64,000 nucleotides of DNA from RGIG9060 sp052173655. GTDB taxonomy: Bacteria; Spirochaetota; Spirochaetia; Treponematales; Treponemataceae. The notes under the pieces are model-generated. The model made no database searches and had not been told where the DNA came from. It was given only the letters and a program-made list of their open reading frames with translations. Numbering within the stretch: the stretch's first letter is position 1; the number at the start of each line of letters is the position of its first letter. The stretch is taken from the NCBI GenBank assembly GCA_052173655.1, contig JBQMYD010000004.1, positions 62,001 through 126,000 of the forward strand, given 5' to 3'. The position numbers and the translations under genes were made by a program. Shown one piece after another: positions 43,703 to 52,692 of the stretch.

Positions 43703-44402
43703 ATGCTGCTGCAGGACTGGGTGCAGGGCTGTTAGGGCTGCCATTCGGATTATTATTCATGTTGATAATCCACATTAAAAAACGGATAGCTTTCGGTAAA
43801 ATATTTCTTAACAAATCAGTTTTTTCTGAATTTGGAAAAAAAGCAATACTTTCTTGTACAAGATCGCTCATGACAGGAGGAATTGCTCCGAATAATTTTA
43901 GAGTTTCTTCTTCGCCGTATTCTTTGTGTTCAATCGGGGGATTAAAGTTATTTAGAAGATTTTTAGGATAAAATTTACAAGGTTTCCAAACCGGTTTTCC
44001 ATTTTTATTTTTTGAACCGGAAGCTCCAAAAAGTCTACAAATAAAGGCTCTGCCAAAATAAACTGAACAGTGAGCCGAAGAATTTTTGTCATATAAAGGA
44101 CAAGCTTTTCCGTTATCAAAAGGAAAATTATTTTTTGCAATTTCAAGTGCAGTTTTTTTTTGATTTTCCAAAAGCCAAGCTGCCATGTATAAGGCTTCAC
44201 ATTCCAATAAGTCCGGTTCAAAAACGGCGCAACACGCTCCACATCCTGATGGACAAAAAAAATTTGAATTTTCGTACCATATTTTTTGTGCTTCAAAAAT
44301 TTTTTTATAAATATTTTCAGTTTTTACAAGAATTTCGTGAACGGATGTTCCTTCCAGTTGTTTTAGAATTTTAGGAATTTCAGAAGTGCAATCTATATTC
44401 AT
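43701..44402 (-). CDS. YkgJ-type cysteine-cluster protein
   Basis: A 233-residue protein with Cys residues in FFCPSGCGACCAVF, ACPLYDKNSSAHCSVYF, FICRLFG and KPCKFY, the pattern of the zinc- or iron-chelating YkgJ/CxxCxxCC family. The C-terminus ends in a low-complexity tail rich in Asn, Pro, Ser and Ala (NNNPNGSPNSPAPSPAAA). GAGGA precedes the ATG. The family has no settled biochemical function; an iron-sulfur or zinc cluster is likely. Confidence 0.78.
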   Translation of the reverse strand: MNIDCTSEIPKILKQLEGTSVHEILVKTENIYKKIFEAQKIWYENSNFFCPSGCGACCAVFEPDLLECEALYMAAWLLENQKKTALEIAKNNFPFDNGKACPLYDKNSSAHCSVYFGRAFICRLFGASGSKNKNGKPVWKPCKFYPKNLLNNFNPPIEHKEYGEEETLKLFGAIPPVMSDLVQESIAFFPNSEKTDLLRNILPKAIRFLMWIINMNNNPNGSPNSPAPSPAAA

Positions 44403-44462
44403 TTGTTATCCTCATTCTGTTACATTGAATTATTCTGAAAATATAACTTTTTGTGATTATTC

Positions 44463-44492
44463 TTGCAAGAAGTTCCGTTAGTGTGGTAGGAT
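44463..44492 (+). promoter_or_regulatory. Promoter of the barrel-ispH operon, predicted leaderless
   Basis: TTGCAA (44463-44468), 18-base spacer, TAGGAT (44487-44492), 7 bases to ATG 44500; no Shine-Dalgarno. Confidence 0.55.
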
Positions 44493-44499
44493 TGCAGAT

Positions 44500-45003
44500 A
44501 TGAAAAGATTTATTTCTGTTTTATTCGTATGTTCAATTTGCACAGCAGTTTTTGCAATCCCAATCACTTTCGGTGCAAAAGTCGGAACTAACATGAATTC
44601 AAATCATGAAAATCACTACGCTTTTGTTACGGGGCTTTTTTGTGATTTTCAAGTTACAAAATATATTTATTTGGGTGCTCAAACCGATTTTTCAACTGAT
44701 TTTTTTGGGAACAACGTAATAGCTCCGTTTGCATACGGAATGTTTACTATCGGAGAAAAATCTTTAAAAAAGAGCGGGACTTTTATGCCGTTTCTTCAAC
44801 TTAATGCAGGAATTGCTGTTATGGGAATTCAAAATAAATGGCTTACGCAATTTTACTCGGCAGCCGATATTGGAATCCGTATCAATGTAAGAGATTTTGT
44901 TTTCGGTCCGTACGTTTCTGTAGGATATCCTTTTAAATGGGGTTGCGGAGTTTTCTTTTGCTATAAATTTTTAGGTAATTCTGCTTCAAAGGGGATTGAA
45001 TGA
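44500..45003 (+). CDS. Small exported beta-barrel-like protein
   Basis: A 167-residue protein with signal peptide (FISVLFVCSICTAVFA) and alternating hydrophobic and polar strands (GAKVGTNMNSN, YIYLGAQTDFST, FGPYVSVGYPFKWG). It is similar in style to small outer-membrane barrels. The stop overlaps the ispH start (ATGA), so the two are coupled, although no functional link to isoprenoid synthesis is evident. No family was recognised. Confidence 0.6.
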   Translation: MKRFISVLFVCSICTAVFAIPITFGAKVGTNMNSNHENHYAFVTGLFCDFQVTKYIYLGAQTDFSTDFFGNNVIAPFAYGMFTIGEKSLKKSGTFMPFLQLNAGIAVMGIQNKWLTQFYSAADIGIRINVRDFVFGPYVSVGYPFKWGCGVFFCYKFLGNSASKGIE

Positions 45004-45986
45004 AAGTTGTCAGGGCAAAAAAAATGGGCTATTGCATGGGAGTAAAGTGTGCGGTAGAAAAAGCTGAAAAAGCCCTTGATAGTTACCCTGAAAAAACGAT
45101 TTATACTTTAGGCCCGTTAATTCACAATAAAACGGCATTGGATGTTCTCGAAAAAAAGGGTTTAAAAATTTTAAAGCCTGAAAATGTAGAAAATTTTGAC
45201 GAGAAAGAATCTGTAGTGGTTATTCGTGCTCACGGAATTTCTCCAAAACTTCGAAGGTGTCTTGAAAAAAACGGTTCTCAAATAGTAGATGCCACGTGTC
45301 CAAGAGTTCTTTCAAGTCAAAAACGTGCTTTGGACTATTCATCTCGTTCTTTTTTTGTCATCATTGCAGGAGATAAAAATCACGGAGAAGTTACGGGTAT
45401 TCAAGGTGTGGTTCAAGACTCGGATTGTAAATTAAAAATTTTGGATTGCAATTCCTGTGTAAAAAATTGCTCGGTTGTTGAAAATGAAGAACAAGCAAAA
45501 GAAGTAGCACAATATCTTTTTGAGCAGAAAGTTTCAAATGCTGTAATTCTAAGTCAAACAACTTTTAGTCCCTCTGAATATGAAAAAATTGTAAAAGCCG
45601 TAAAAGATAAGTTGCCAAATGTAGAGGTTTTGAATACGATTTGTCCTGCAACGGAAGAAAGACAAAATGCACTTAGTGAACTTTGCTTGGAAAGTGATAT
45701 TGTTATCGTTGTTGGAGGCTTTGAAAGTGCAAATACTTGTCGTTTATATCAGATTGCACAAAATTATTGCAAAGACCCTGCTTATTGTTCAAAATTTGTT
45801 TTGCACGTGGAAGACTACGAGGATTTTTATACCGTAAAGTCCAAAATATACGATTTTTTAAGCAAAAATAAAGACATATATCCATTACCCTCTGATGTTG
45901 TTGTAGGTATTACTGCCGGGGCGAGTACTCCTGAAGATAGTATTCAAAAAATTATAAACACTCTTTTATCCGATGCTTTTCTCTAA
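45000..45986 (+). CDS. ispH: 4-hydroxy-3-methylbut-2-enyl diphosphate reductase
   Basis: A 328-residue [4Fe-4S] enzyme of the last step of the MEP isoprenoid pathway, giving IPP and DMAPP. The three cluster Cys are in GYCMGVKCAV, VDATCPRV and NTICPATEERQ. TLGPLIHN, RAHGISP, NHGEVTGI and GITAGASTPE are conserved substrate-pocket motifs. It is longer than the E. coli protein by only a few residues. It is second in an operon with the small barrel protein. Confidence 0.96.
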   Translation: MKVVRAKKMGYCMGVKCAVEKAEKALDSYPEKTIYTLGPLIHNKTALDVLEKKGLKILKPENVENFDEKESVVVIRAHGISPKLRRCLEKNGSQIVDATCPRVLSSQKRALDYSSRSFFVIIAGDKNHGEVTGIQGVVQDSDCKLKILDCNSCVKNCSVVENEEQAKEVAQYLFEQKVSNAVILSQTTFSPSEYEKIVKAVKDKLPNVEVLNTICPATEERQNALSELCLESDIVIVVGGFESANTCRLYQIAQNYCKDPAYCSKFVLHVEDYEDFYTVKSKIYDFLSKNKDIYPLPSDVVVGITAGASTPEDSIQKIINTLLSDAFL

Positions 45987-46030
45987 TTTTTTTTGAGTTT
46001 TAATAATAACAAACACTAATTAGATTTTTG

Positions 46031-46059
46031 TGTACAACCGGTAAATTTGCATTTATAAT
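46031..46059 (+). promoter_or_regulatory. Promoter of the GH3 gene, predicted leaderless
   Basis: TGTACA (46031-46036), 17-base spacer, TATAAT (46054-46059), 6 bases to ATG 46066. Confidence 0.55.
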
Positions 46060-46065
46060 CTAGCT

Positions 46066-48489
46066 ATGTACAAGGCAGATAAAAATCAAATCAAACAAAT
46101 TTTAGGTTCGCTTTCTTTAGATGAAAAAATTAGACTTTTAAATGGAGAAGGCAGTTGGAACAGCTTTTCCGCCGGAGGGAAAATTCCTGTTGTTTCTATG
46201 AGTGATGGCCCGCATGGGCTTAGAAGGCAAACAGGGGAAGAAAGCTATGCCGATATCAATCGAAGTAATATAGCAACATGTTTTCCGACAGCAAGTTGTG
46301 TTGCCTCGAGTTGGAATATCGACTCTACACGAAAGATGGCAAAAGCTATAGCACTTGAAGCAAAATATGAAAATGTACAGATTATGCTTGGCTGCGGAAT
46401 GAATATAAAACGTTCCTCCCTTTGCGGAAGAAATTTTGAATATTTTACAGAAGATCCGCTTTTGAACGGAGAACTGGCTGCAAGCTACGTTGACGGGATG
46501 CAAAGTGAAGGTATCGGTGCTTGTATAAAGCATTTTGCATGCAACAATCAAGAAAAATACAGGCAAACTTCTTCTAGTAATATTGATTTACGCACTTTGC
46601 GTGAGATTTATCTAAGCGGTTTTGAACGAGTTGTAAGAAAATCTCATCCGATATCTATAATGAGTTCATATAATATGGTAAATGGAAAGTATGCCAGTGC
46701 AAGTAAACTTCTTTTAACGGACTTTTTGCGTAATGAATGGGGATTTGACGGAATTGTTATTTCAGATTGGGGCGGTAATATAGGGGCGGCGGAAAGTCTA
46801 AAAGCCGGACTTGATATAGGTATGCCGGATTCTTTTGGGTATTTTTCAAAACAGTTAAAGGAAGCCTTAAAAGATGGAACAATTACTGAGGCGGATATCG
46901 ATGAAACTTGCAGTAGAATTATAGATGTTGTGTTACGCTTAAAAGCAAATCCTGCAAATTTTGAAAATGAAAGTTTAAAAAAAGAACCTTTGGATTATAA
47001 AAAACAACATGAAGTTGCATTAGAGCTTGTATTGGATTCTGCTGTTCTTCTTAAAAATGACGGAATTTTGCCTATCGGTGTAAAACCTGATGAAAAAAAA
47101 TCTATTGTTGTAATAGGCGAATTGGCAGAATATTTACGTTTTCAAGGTGGCGGGTCAAGTCATATTACTACTTCCGAGTATCCGAATGCTGTTGAAGAAT
47201 TGAGTAAAGATTATAATGTAGAGTATTCAGCAGGCTATTATTCAAGGTTTTGTAAAAAATCAAAGAAAGCTCGTATCGATGAAAACTTTGCAAAGAAGGC
47301 TGTTGAGCTTGTGTGCAAGGCTGTTGAAAAAGAAAAAAATGTGCCTGTTTTGTTTTTTTGCGGATTGCCGGATGCTTATGAAGGAGAAGGTTTTGACAGA
47401 GAAAATTTAAAATTACCAAAAGAACAAACAGATTTATATGAAAAATTGCTAAAAATTACAAAAAATATAATTCTTGTAACTTTTAGCGGTTCTCCGATGG
47501 ATTTATCCTTTGCAAAAGAAGCAAGAGCTATTCTTCATATGTATCTTTGCGGGCAAGCATGTGCAAAGGCTGTTGCAGAATTTATAAGCGGAAGATCAAA
47601 TCCGTGCGGAAAATTGGCAGAAACTTGGCCTTTAAGTGTACAGGATGAACCTTGTTTCCAAAATTTCGGTGGTGAAAATTTTTCAATCAATTATGCGGAA
47701 GGAGTTTTGGTAGGATATCGTTGGTATGAAACAAAAAAAATTCCGGTGCAATATGAGTTTGGATATGGATTGAGTTACACTTGCTTTGAGTATTCATCTA
47801 TGAGTGTGGAAAATATCGAAAAACATGCAAGTTCCGATCCGTACGATACTTTATTTAAGGTAAAAATGTGTGTAAAAAATACAGGTTTTGTTGACGGTAG
47901 TGAAATAGTACAAGTTTACACGCGTTTTTTAGGCGATAATGCCGAAAATATATCCCGTTCTTCTATAGAGCTTGCAGGTTTTAAAAAGGTTTTTCTAAAA
48001 GCAGGAGAATCAAAAAATGTTGAGTTCTTGTTGGAAAGGCGTGCTTTCTGTGTGTATTCTACAAAGAAAAATTGTTTTTCTGTTGTTGGCGGAGCTTATC
48101 AAATTTGCATAGCTTCTTCGGTAAAGGACATAAAACTTGCAGAAAACGTTGATGTTGTAGGTGATGATATAAAATCTCTTGTTCATGCAAACGAAGAACT
48201 TTATTCGAAAGTTTTTTCAGATAATGTTTTTCACAAAAAAGGAGAATTCACGCTTAGAGATAATCTTTTGTCTATGTCAAAGCAAAGTTTGTATGTAAGA
48301 ATTTTCCTAAAATTTGTGGAGACCCTTGTTGTTTTGACAAGCCCTTCAAAAACAGGTGAAGATCCTGCTGTAAGAATAACGATTTCTGCTATCAGAGAAA
48401 ATCCGCTTGAAAGTCTTATAAGTACAGGTAGTGAGATTTTTAATGAAAAACTGGTAAGAAAACTTTTGCGCAAGGCAAACGGAAGGTAA
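46066..48489 (+). CDS. Family 3 glycoside hydrolase (beta-glucosidase type)
   Basis: An 807-residue hydrolase without a signal peptide. N-terminal GH3 barrel: MSDGPHGLRRQ, GCGMNIKRSSLCGRNFEYFTEDP, IKHFACNNQE and the nucleophile Asp in GIVISDWGG. The second alpha/beta domain has GGGSSHITTSEYPNAVEEL and FCGLPDAYEGEGFDR. An Fn3-like domain (from about residue 590) precedes an 80-residue tail of unknown role. It would release glucose or xylose from beta-linked oligosaccharides in the cytoplasm. Fits a carbohydrate-fermenting lifestyle with the GH36 gene. Confidence 0.92.
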   Translation: MYKADKNQIKQILGSLSLDEKIRLLNGEGSWNSFSAGGKIPVVSMSDGPHGLRRQTGEESYADINRSNIATCFPTASCVASSWNIDSTRKMAKAIALEAKYENVQIMLGCGMNIKRSSLCGRNFEYFTEDPLLNGELAASYVDGMQSEGIGACIKHFACNNQEKYRQTSSSNIDLRTLREIYLSGFERVVRKSHPISIMSSYNMVNGKYASASKLLLTDFLRNEWGFDGIVISDWGGNIGAAESLKAGLDIGMPDSFGYFSKQLKEALKDGTITEADIDETCSRIIDVVLRLKANPANFENESLKKEPLDYKKQHEVALELVLDSAVLLKNDGILPIGVKPDEKKSIVVIGELAEYLRFQGGGSSHITTSEYPNAVEELSKDYNVEYSAGYYSRFCKKSKKARIDENFAKKAVELVCKAVEKEKNVPVLFFCGLPDAYEGEGFDRENLKLPKEQTDLYEKLLKITKNIILVTFSGSPMDLSFAKEARAILHMYLCGQACAKAVAEFISGRSNPCGKLAETWPLSVQDEPCFQNFGGENFSINYAEGVLVGYRWYETKKIPVQYEFGYGLSYTCFEYSSMSVENIEKHASSDPYDTLFKVKMCVKNTGFVDGSEIVQVYTRFLGDNAENISRSSIELAGFKKVFLKAGESKNVEFLLERRAFCVYSTKKNCFSVVGGAYQICIASSVKDIKLAENVDVVGDDIKSLVHANEELYSKVFSDNVFHKKGEFTLRDNLLSMSKQSLYVRIFLKFVETLVVLTSPSKTGEDPAVRITISAIRENPLESLISTGSEIFNEKLVRKLLRKANGR

Positions 48490-48518
48490 ATACAAATTTT
48501 AGAGCATGTAAAAAACAC

Positions 48519-48547
48519 TTGAATTCTGTGAAAAATTTCACTAGAAT
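48519..48547 (+). promoter_or_regulatory. pgk promoter
   Basis: TTGAAT (48519-48524), 17-base spacer, TAGAAT (48542-48547); the leader would be about 65 bases. Confidence 0.65.
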
Positions 48548-48620
48548 ATCCATGTGTTGAAAATGCAGTTTTTTCCGTATATGGGAAAAAACAATATATT
48601 ATTTGAAAGGAGTTTCTACT

Positions 48621-49892
48621 ATGATAAAAACCGTTAAGGATATTGATTTAAATGGAAAACGCATTATTATGCGTGTTGATTTTAATGTACCTATGAAAGA
48701 CGGAGTTGTTCAGGATGATACCAGAATTATGGCAGCTCTGCCTACTATAAAATATATTCTTGAACAAAAACCTCGATCTTTGGTTCTGATGAGCCATTTA
48801 GGAGATCCTAAAAAGGATTTAAAAAAGGCTCAAGAAAAAGCGGAGAAAGCCGGAAAAATATGGACACAAGATGACAGCGAAAAATTTACCGAGGGGAAAA
48901 ACCGAATGGCACCTGTTGTAAAATATTTTGCTGAAAAATTAGGAAAAGATGTAAAATTTTTGCCGGATGCTCTTGGACAAAAAGCTGCAATCGATGCACT
49001 TGAGCAAGGTGCAGTTGCCATGCTTGAAAATGTTAGATTTCATAAAGAAGAAACTTCAAAAGAAGAATCTGAGCGGGATGTAATGGCAAAAGAATTGGCA
49101 AGTTACGGAGATATTTTTGTAAATGATGCTTTCGGAACTGCTCACAGAGATCACGCTTCAACAGCTTCAATTGCAAAGTTTATGAACTGCCCATCGGTAG
49201 GCGGATTCCTTATGGAAAAAGAAGTTAAATATATTCAGCCAATGGTAGAAAATCCTGCAAAGCCTCAGGTTGCAATTATAGGAGGAGCAAAGGTTTCTTC
49301 CAAAATTGCAGTTCTTGAAAGTCTTTTGAAAAATGCTTCAGCTCTTATAATTGGGGGCGGAATGGCTTATACATTTTTAAAAGCTCAGGGACACAAAGTT
49401 GGAATTTCTCTTGTTGAAGATGACTTTATCGATACTGCAAAAAAACTTCTTTCAGATGCAGCTGCAAAAGGAGTAAAAATTGTTCTTCCTGTTGATCATA
49501 TTGCAGCAGACAAATTCGATGCAAATGCTTCTCCGGTTGCGATTGACGGAATAGACATTCCGGATAATCTTATGGCAATGGATGTCGGACCAAAGACAAT
49601 CAATCTTTATAAAGAAGTTCTTTCTTCTGCAAAATCGGTTGTATGGAATGGACCTGTAGGTGTGTTCGAGTTTGATGCATTTGCAAAAGGAACTGCTGTT
49701 GTTGCACAATTGGTAGCTGATGCTACTGCAAGAGGTGCTATGACAGTTGTTGGAGGCGGAGATTCTGTTGCAGCTGTAAATAAATTCAATCTTGCAGATA
49801 AAATGAGTCATGTAAGTACAGGAGGCGGAGCTTCTCTTGAATTCCTTGAAGGAAAAACTCTTCCCGGGATTGCAGTTTTAGCGTCAAAATAA
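48621..49892 (+). CDS. pgk: Phosphoglycerate kinase
   Basis: A 423-residue glycolytic kinase forming ATP from 1,3-bisphosphoglycerate. Motifs: RVDFNVPMKDG, SHLGDPK, AMLENVRFHKEE, VNDAFGTAHRDHAS, IIGGAKVSSKI and VGGGDSVAAV. It has an insertion of about 20 residues (near 75-100, KAQEKAEKAGKIWTQDD) compared with the common length of about 400. ATG 48621 has AAGGAG upstream. Monocistronic, ending in a strong terminator. Confidence 0.97.
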   Translation: MIKTVKDIDLNGKRIIMRVDFNVPMKDGVVQDDTRIMAALPTIKYILEQKPRSLVLMSHLGDPKKDLKKAQEKAEKAGKIWTQDDSEKFTEGKNRMAPVVKYFAEKLGKDVKFLPDALGQKAAIDALEQGAVAMLENVRFHKEETSKEESERDVMAKELASYGDIFVNDAFGTAHRDHASTASIAKFMNCPSVGGFLMEKEVKYIQPMVENPAKPQVAIIGGAKVSSKIAVLESLLKNASALIIGGGMAYTFLKAQGHKVGISLVEDDFIDTAKKLLSDAAAKGVKIVLPVDHIAADKFDANASPVAIDGIDIPDNLMAMDVGPKTINLYKEVLSSAKSVVWNGPVGVFEFDAFAKGTAVVAQLVADATARGAMTVVGGGDSVAAVNKFNLADKMSHVSTGGGASLEFLEGKTLPGIAVLASK

Positions 49893-49903
49893 TTTTTTGC
49901 CGA

Positions 49904-49940
49904 TAAAAAAAAGCACGTTCAAGTTGAGCGTGCTTTTTTT
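49904..49940 (+). terminator. Terminator between pgk and the radical SAM gene
   Basis: AAAGCACG (49910-49917) pairs with CGTGCTTT (49929-49936) with A and T runs on both sides, so it can work in both directions. Confidence 0.88.
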
Positions 49941-49994
49941 ATTTTTTTTACGGTGGGATGGGGCTATTTTAGTATAGCAAAATTTGCACTTCTT

Positions 49995-51155
49995 TTATTG
50001 AACTTTGTTGCAAAGCCAAGAACAAAACATACAGATATCTTTTGTCTTTCCTGGAAATTTTATTTTATTTTTTTTAAGCTCTTTGCGTTTTTTTTCAAGT
50101 CCTATGGTAAAACAATTTTTTACCATAGCGTTTTTTTCTGCATTTTCCATTAAAGTTTGGTACATATTGAGGTTTGTATTTGTGATGCACTCGCTATCTT
50201 TTTTGTGATTGTATGTTTTGTGTGTGCAAATTTTGTCATCTTTATCCGTATCAAAAACTTCATTGTTTATATTGCCGATAAAAAGGGATGGATGTTCGTT
50301 TGCATAACCGCAGCAAGGTGCTACATTTCCGTCACAGTGAACATAAAAAATATTTCCCGGCCCCTGACAGTAATCTTCCTTAAACCATGTTTTGTGTTGC
50401 CAAGCAGGATTTTTTGTATTTTTTTTTAAATCTTTTTTTTCAAGATTTTTTTCGTAATAATCTTTATAAGAATCCTTGCAAGAATCTTTAAATGAACGCA
50501 GGTTAAAATCAACTCTTATAAAAAAATAGTTTTCAAGATTGTTTGAATAAATTGAGTTTTTTTTGTATTTTCCGCCTAACTCGGTTGCCAAATCTTTCAA
50601 AAGTTTTTTTTGTTTTTTTATTGTATGAAAAGTATTTGTGTATTTTTCATAAGTAGTTTGAATTTCAATCATTGCAGGATTTTGCCATACTTCGTAAACA
50701 GTAATACAAAATTCGGCAATTTTTTTTACACTGCTATTGTGGAAAGTATCAAAGCTGATTCCAATTTTTCCATCATAACCGCTTTCATAAAGTTTATTGA
50801 GATTTTTTTTAAGTTGAATTTTATCTTGCCACCAAAGTGCATTTGTCATAATTCTGTCAAACATTACGTTGTTCTCTACGCAAAATGAGGAAATTTTACA
50901 CAAAAAGTCTATATTTAAAAAAGGTTCCCCTCCGGAAAAACCTACGCTCCACTGAGTTTCATCGGGTTGGTAGGTTTTAAAGTCCAAATCGGCACATGCA
51001 GAACAGCAATCTAAAATTAATTTTTTTGCTTTTTCAATGTTTAAAGAATTTCCTGTTCGTTTTACAAAGCAATGAGGACAATTCAAATTGCAATTATCCG
51101 TTACCGAAAAAATTATTTGCCTTGGGTAAAATTTGTGAACTTTATCTTTTTTCAT
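49995..51155 (-). CDS. Radical SAM protein with SPASM-like C-terminal cysteines
   Basis: A 386-residue radical SAM enzyme. The [4Fe-4S] motif is CNLNCPHC, followed by GFSGGEPFLN and GISFDTFHN. C-terminal Cys residues (YCQGPGNIFYVHCDGNVAPCCGYANE, then CMFCSWLCNK) resemble a SPASM auxiliary-cluster region. Such enzymes modify peptides or proteins or handle small molecules. The middle is Lys/Asp-rich and AT-rich. TATAAT (51168-51163) ends 7 bases before the ATG with no Shine-Dalgarno. It is not in an operon: pgk converges and tpiA diverges. A 17-codon frame starts 28 bases away on the other strand. Confidence 0.8.
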   Translation of the reverse strand: MKKDKVHKFYPRQIIFSVTDNCNLNCPHCFVKRTGNSLNIEKAKKLILDCCSACADLDFKTYQPDETQWSVGFSGGEPFLNIDFLCKISSFCVENNVMFDRIMTNALWWQDKIQLKKNLNKLYESGYDGKIGISFDTFHNSSVKKIAEFCITVYEVWQNPAMIEIQTTYEKYTNTFHTIKKQKKLLKDLATELGGKYKKNSIYSNNLENYFFIRVDFNLRSFKDSCKDSYKDYYEKNLEKKDLKKNTKNPAWQHKTWFKEDYCQGPGNIFYVHCDGNVAPCCGYANEHPSLFIGNINNEVFDTDKDDKICTHKTYNHKKDSECITNTNLNMYQTLMENAEKNAMVKNCFTIGLEKKRKELKKNKIKFPGKTKDICMFCSWLCNKVQ

Positions 51156-51182
51156 ATCTTCAATTATAAAGGAAATTTGACT

Positions 51183-51236
51183 ATGAAAACAATAATATTT
51201 TGGGTATCCCGCTTTAAGCCCGGTAAGTACTTTTAA
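51183..51236 (+). CDS. Possible 17-residue peptide
   Basis: ATG 51183 with AAAGGA nine bases upstream; product MKTIIFWVSRFKPGKYF. It is divergent from the radical SAM gene. It could be a peptide substrate, or the frame may be chance. The remainder of 51156-51397 holds only the tpiA promoter. Confidence 0.2.
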   Translation: MKTIIFWVSRFKPGKYF

Positions 51237-51297
51237 ACTATCGGACTTTTTTTAGTCTACGCCTATCTGCCATAACAATACCGATTTTCTTCTATGC

Positions 51298-51326
51298 TGG
51301 ACTTTTATAAAAGTAGGAGTTATACT
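51298..51326 (+). promoter_or_regulatory. tpiA promoter
   Basis: TGGACT (51298-51303), 17-base spacer, TATACT (51321-51326). The -35 is the same as in both chemoreceptor promoters. Confidence 0.6.
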
Positions 51327-51397
51327 GAAACTATCTAAAAAAAATTGCTGTGGTCTGAAAAAAATTTGCAGATGCAGTGTTATAAGGAGATATAAAA

Positions 51398-52150
51398 ATG
51401 GCTAGACAGTATTATATTGCAGGAAACTGGAAAATGAACAAAAACAAGGCGGAAGCTGTTGAATTGGCTCGCAGTCTTGTTTCAGCTTTAAAAGACGGAA
51501 AAAACAAGTACATGATTGGAGTGCCTTTTGTTTATCTTGATGCAGTAAGTCAAATTGTAAAAGGTTCCAATATTTTGCTTGGAGCGCAGGATTGTGCAAA
51601 TACCGATAACGGTGCCCACACCGGTGAGGTTTCTACTGCAATGCTAAAAGATGTAGGCTGTACATCCGTAATTTTAGGACATTCGGAAAGACGACACGAA
51701 ATCGGAGAAACCGATGAGCTTATTAATAAAAAAGTATTGAAGTGCCTTAAAGACGGTTTGGAGGTAGTTCTTTGCATTGGTGAGCTTCTTTGTGAACGTG
51801 AAGAGGGTAGAGCTGAAGCTGTTTGTGCTTTTCAGCTTTCTGCTGCACTTTCTGGTGTAACTGCAGAACAAATGAAAAACGTTGTGATCGCTTACGAGCC
51901 GGTTTGGGCTATCGGTACAGGTAAAACTGCAACTCCTGAAGATGCTCAGGCTATTCATAAATTTTGCAGAGATCATATTGCAAAACTTTATAACAAAGAA
52001 GTTGCCGATAAAGTTATCATTCAATACGGTGGTTCAATGAAGCCTGAAAATGCTCAAGAACTTTTGAATCAGCCGGATATAGACGGCGGTTTGATAGGTG
52101 GAGCTGCTCTAAAAGCGGATTCTTTTGAAAAAATCTGTAAAACATATTAA
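51398..52150 (+). CDS. tpiA: Triosephosphate isomerase
   Basis: A 250-residue TIM-barrel enzyme interconverting dihydroxyacetone phosphate and glyceraldehyde 3-phosphate. Catalytic Lys in AGNWKMNK, His in LGHSERR, Glu in AYEPVWAIGTGK, phosphate loop in QYGGSMKPEN and GLIGGAALKA. AAGGAGATATAAAA precedes the ATG as in gpmI. It is followed by a strong terminator. Confidence 0.97.
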   Translation: MARQYYIAGNWKMNKNKAEAVELARSLVSALKDGKNKYMIGVPFVYLDAVSQIVKGSNILLGAQDCANTDNGAHTGEVSTAMLKDVGCTSVILGHSERRHEIGETDELINKKVLKCLKDGLEVVLCIGELLCEREEGRAEAVCAFQLSAALSGVTAEQMKNVVIAYEPVWAIGTGKTATPEDAQAIHKFCRDHIAKLYNKEVADKVIIQYGGSMKPENAQELLNQPDIDGGLIGGAALKADSFEKICKTY

Positions 52151-52156
52151 TTTTTT

Positions 52157-52190
52157 GGGCTTGGTGTTATATCCAAGCCCGATTTTTTTT
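52157..52190 (+). terminator. tpiA terminator
   Basis: GGGCTTGG (52157-52164) pairs with CCAAGCCC (52173-52180), then a T run. Confidence 0.92.
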
Positions 52191-52235
52191 TGTACAATTT
52201 GTGCTAACTTAAATAAAATTCCTAAAAGCTTAACC

Positions 52236-52264
52236 TTGTATAAAATCTCTTTTTCGTGTAAGAT
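52236..52264 (+). promoter_or_regulatory. secG promoter
   Basis: TTGTAT (52236-52241), 17-base spacer, TAAGAT (52259-52264). Confidence 0.6.
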
Positions 52265-52304
52265 CGAATATTGATTGTATAAAAAAATTTGGAGTAAATA
52301 GAAG

Positions 52305-52655
52305 ATGGGTGTTATCGGTATTATTTTACTGGTTGTTTTTGTAATTGTTTGTATTTTGTTGGTAGCAATTGTTTTAATTCAAGATGAAGGAGGCGGCGGA
52401 CTTGGAGGTCTTTTGGGAGGAACTAACACAACAGCTTTCGGTTCAAAATCCTCAAATGTTATAACTAAAACTACTTACGTTTTGGTTGTTTTGTTTTTTC
52501 TTACAAGTTTTGCTCTTGCTTTTGTGAATAAGGCTCCTAAAGCAAAATCTTTGGACGCTGCAATTCAGCAGACAAATGAAGCTGAGGGTACTTCAGAGTA
52601 CTGGAATCAAGAATCGGCTGTAGAATTAAAAGCTGCACCCGAAAAAACGGAATAG
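52305..52655 (+). CDS. secG: Preprotein translocase subunit SecG
   Basis: A 116-residue inner-membrane protein with two helices (IILLVVFVIVCILLVAIVLIQ and TYVLVVLFFLTSFALAFV) joined by the Gly-rich loop QDEGGGGLGGLLGGTNTTAFGSKS, the SecG signature. It assists SecYE in protein export. The hydrophilic C-terminal tail of about 35 residues is longer than minimal SecG. GGAGTAAATAGAAG precedes the ATG. The J-domain gene follows after 37 bases. Confidence 0.93.
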   Translation: MGVIGIILLVVFVIVCILLVAIVLIQDEGGGGLGGLLGGTNTTAFGSKSSNVITKTTYVLVVLFFLTSFALAFVNKAPKAKSLDAAIQQTNEAEGTSEYWNQESAVELKAAPEKTE

Positions 52656-52692
52656 TTTTTACAAAAATAACAACATATTTGTCCACAGACAG

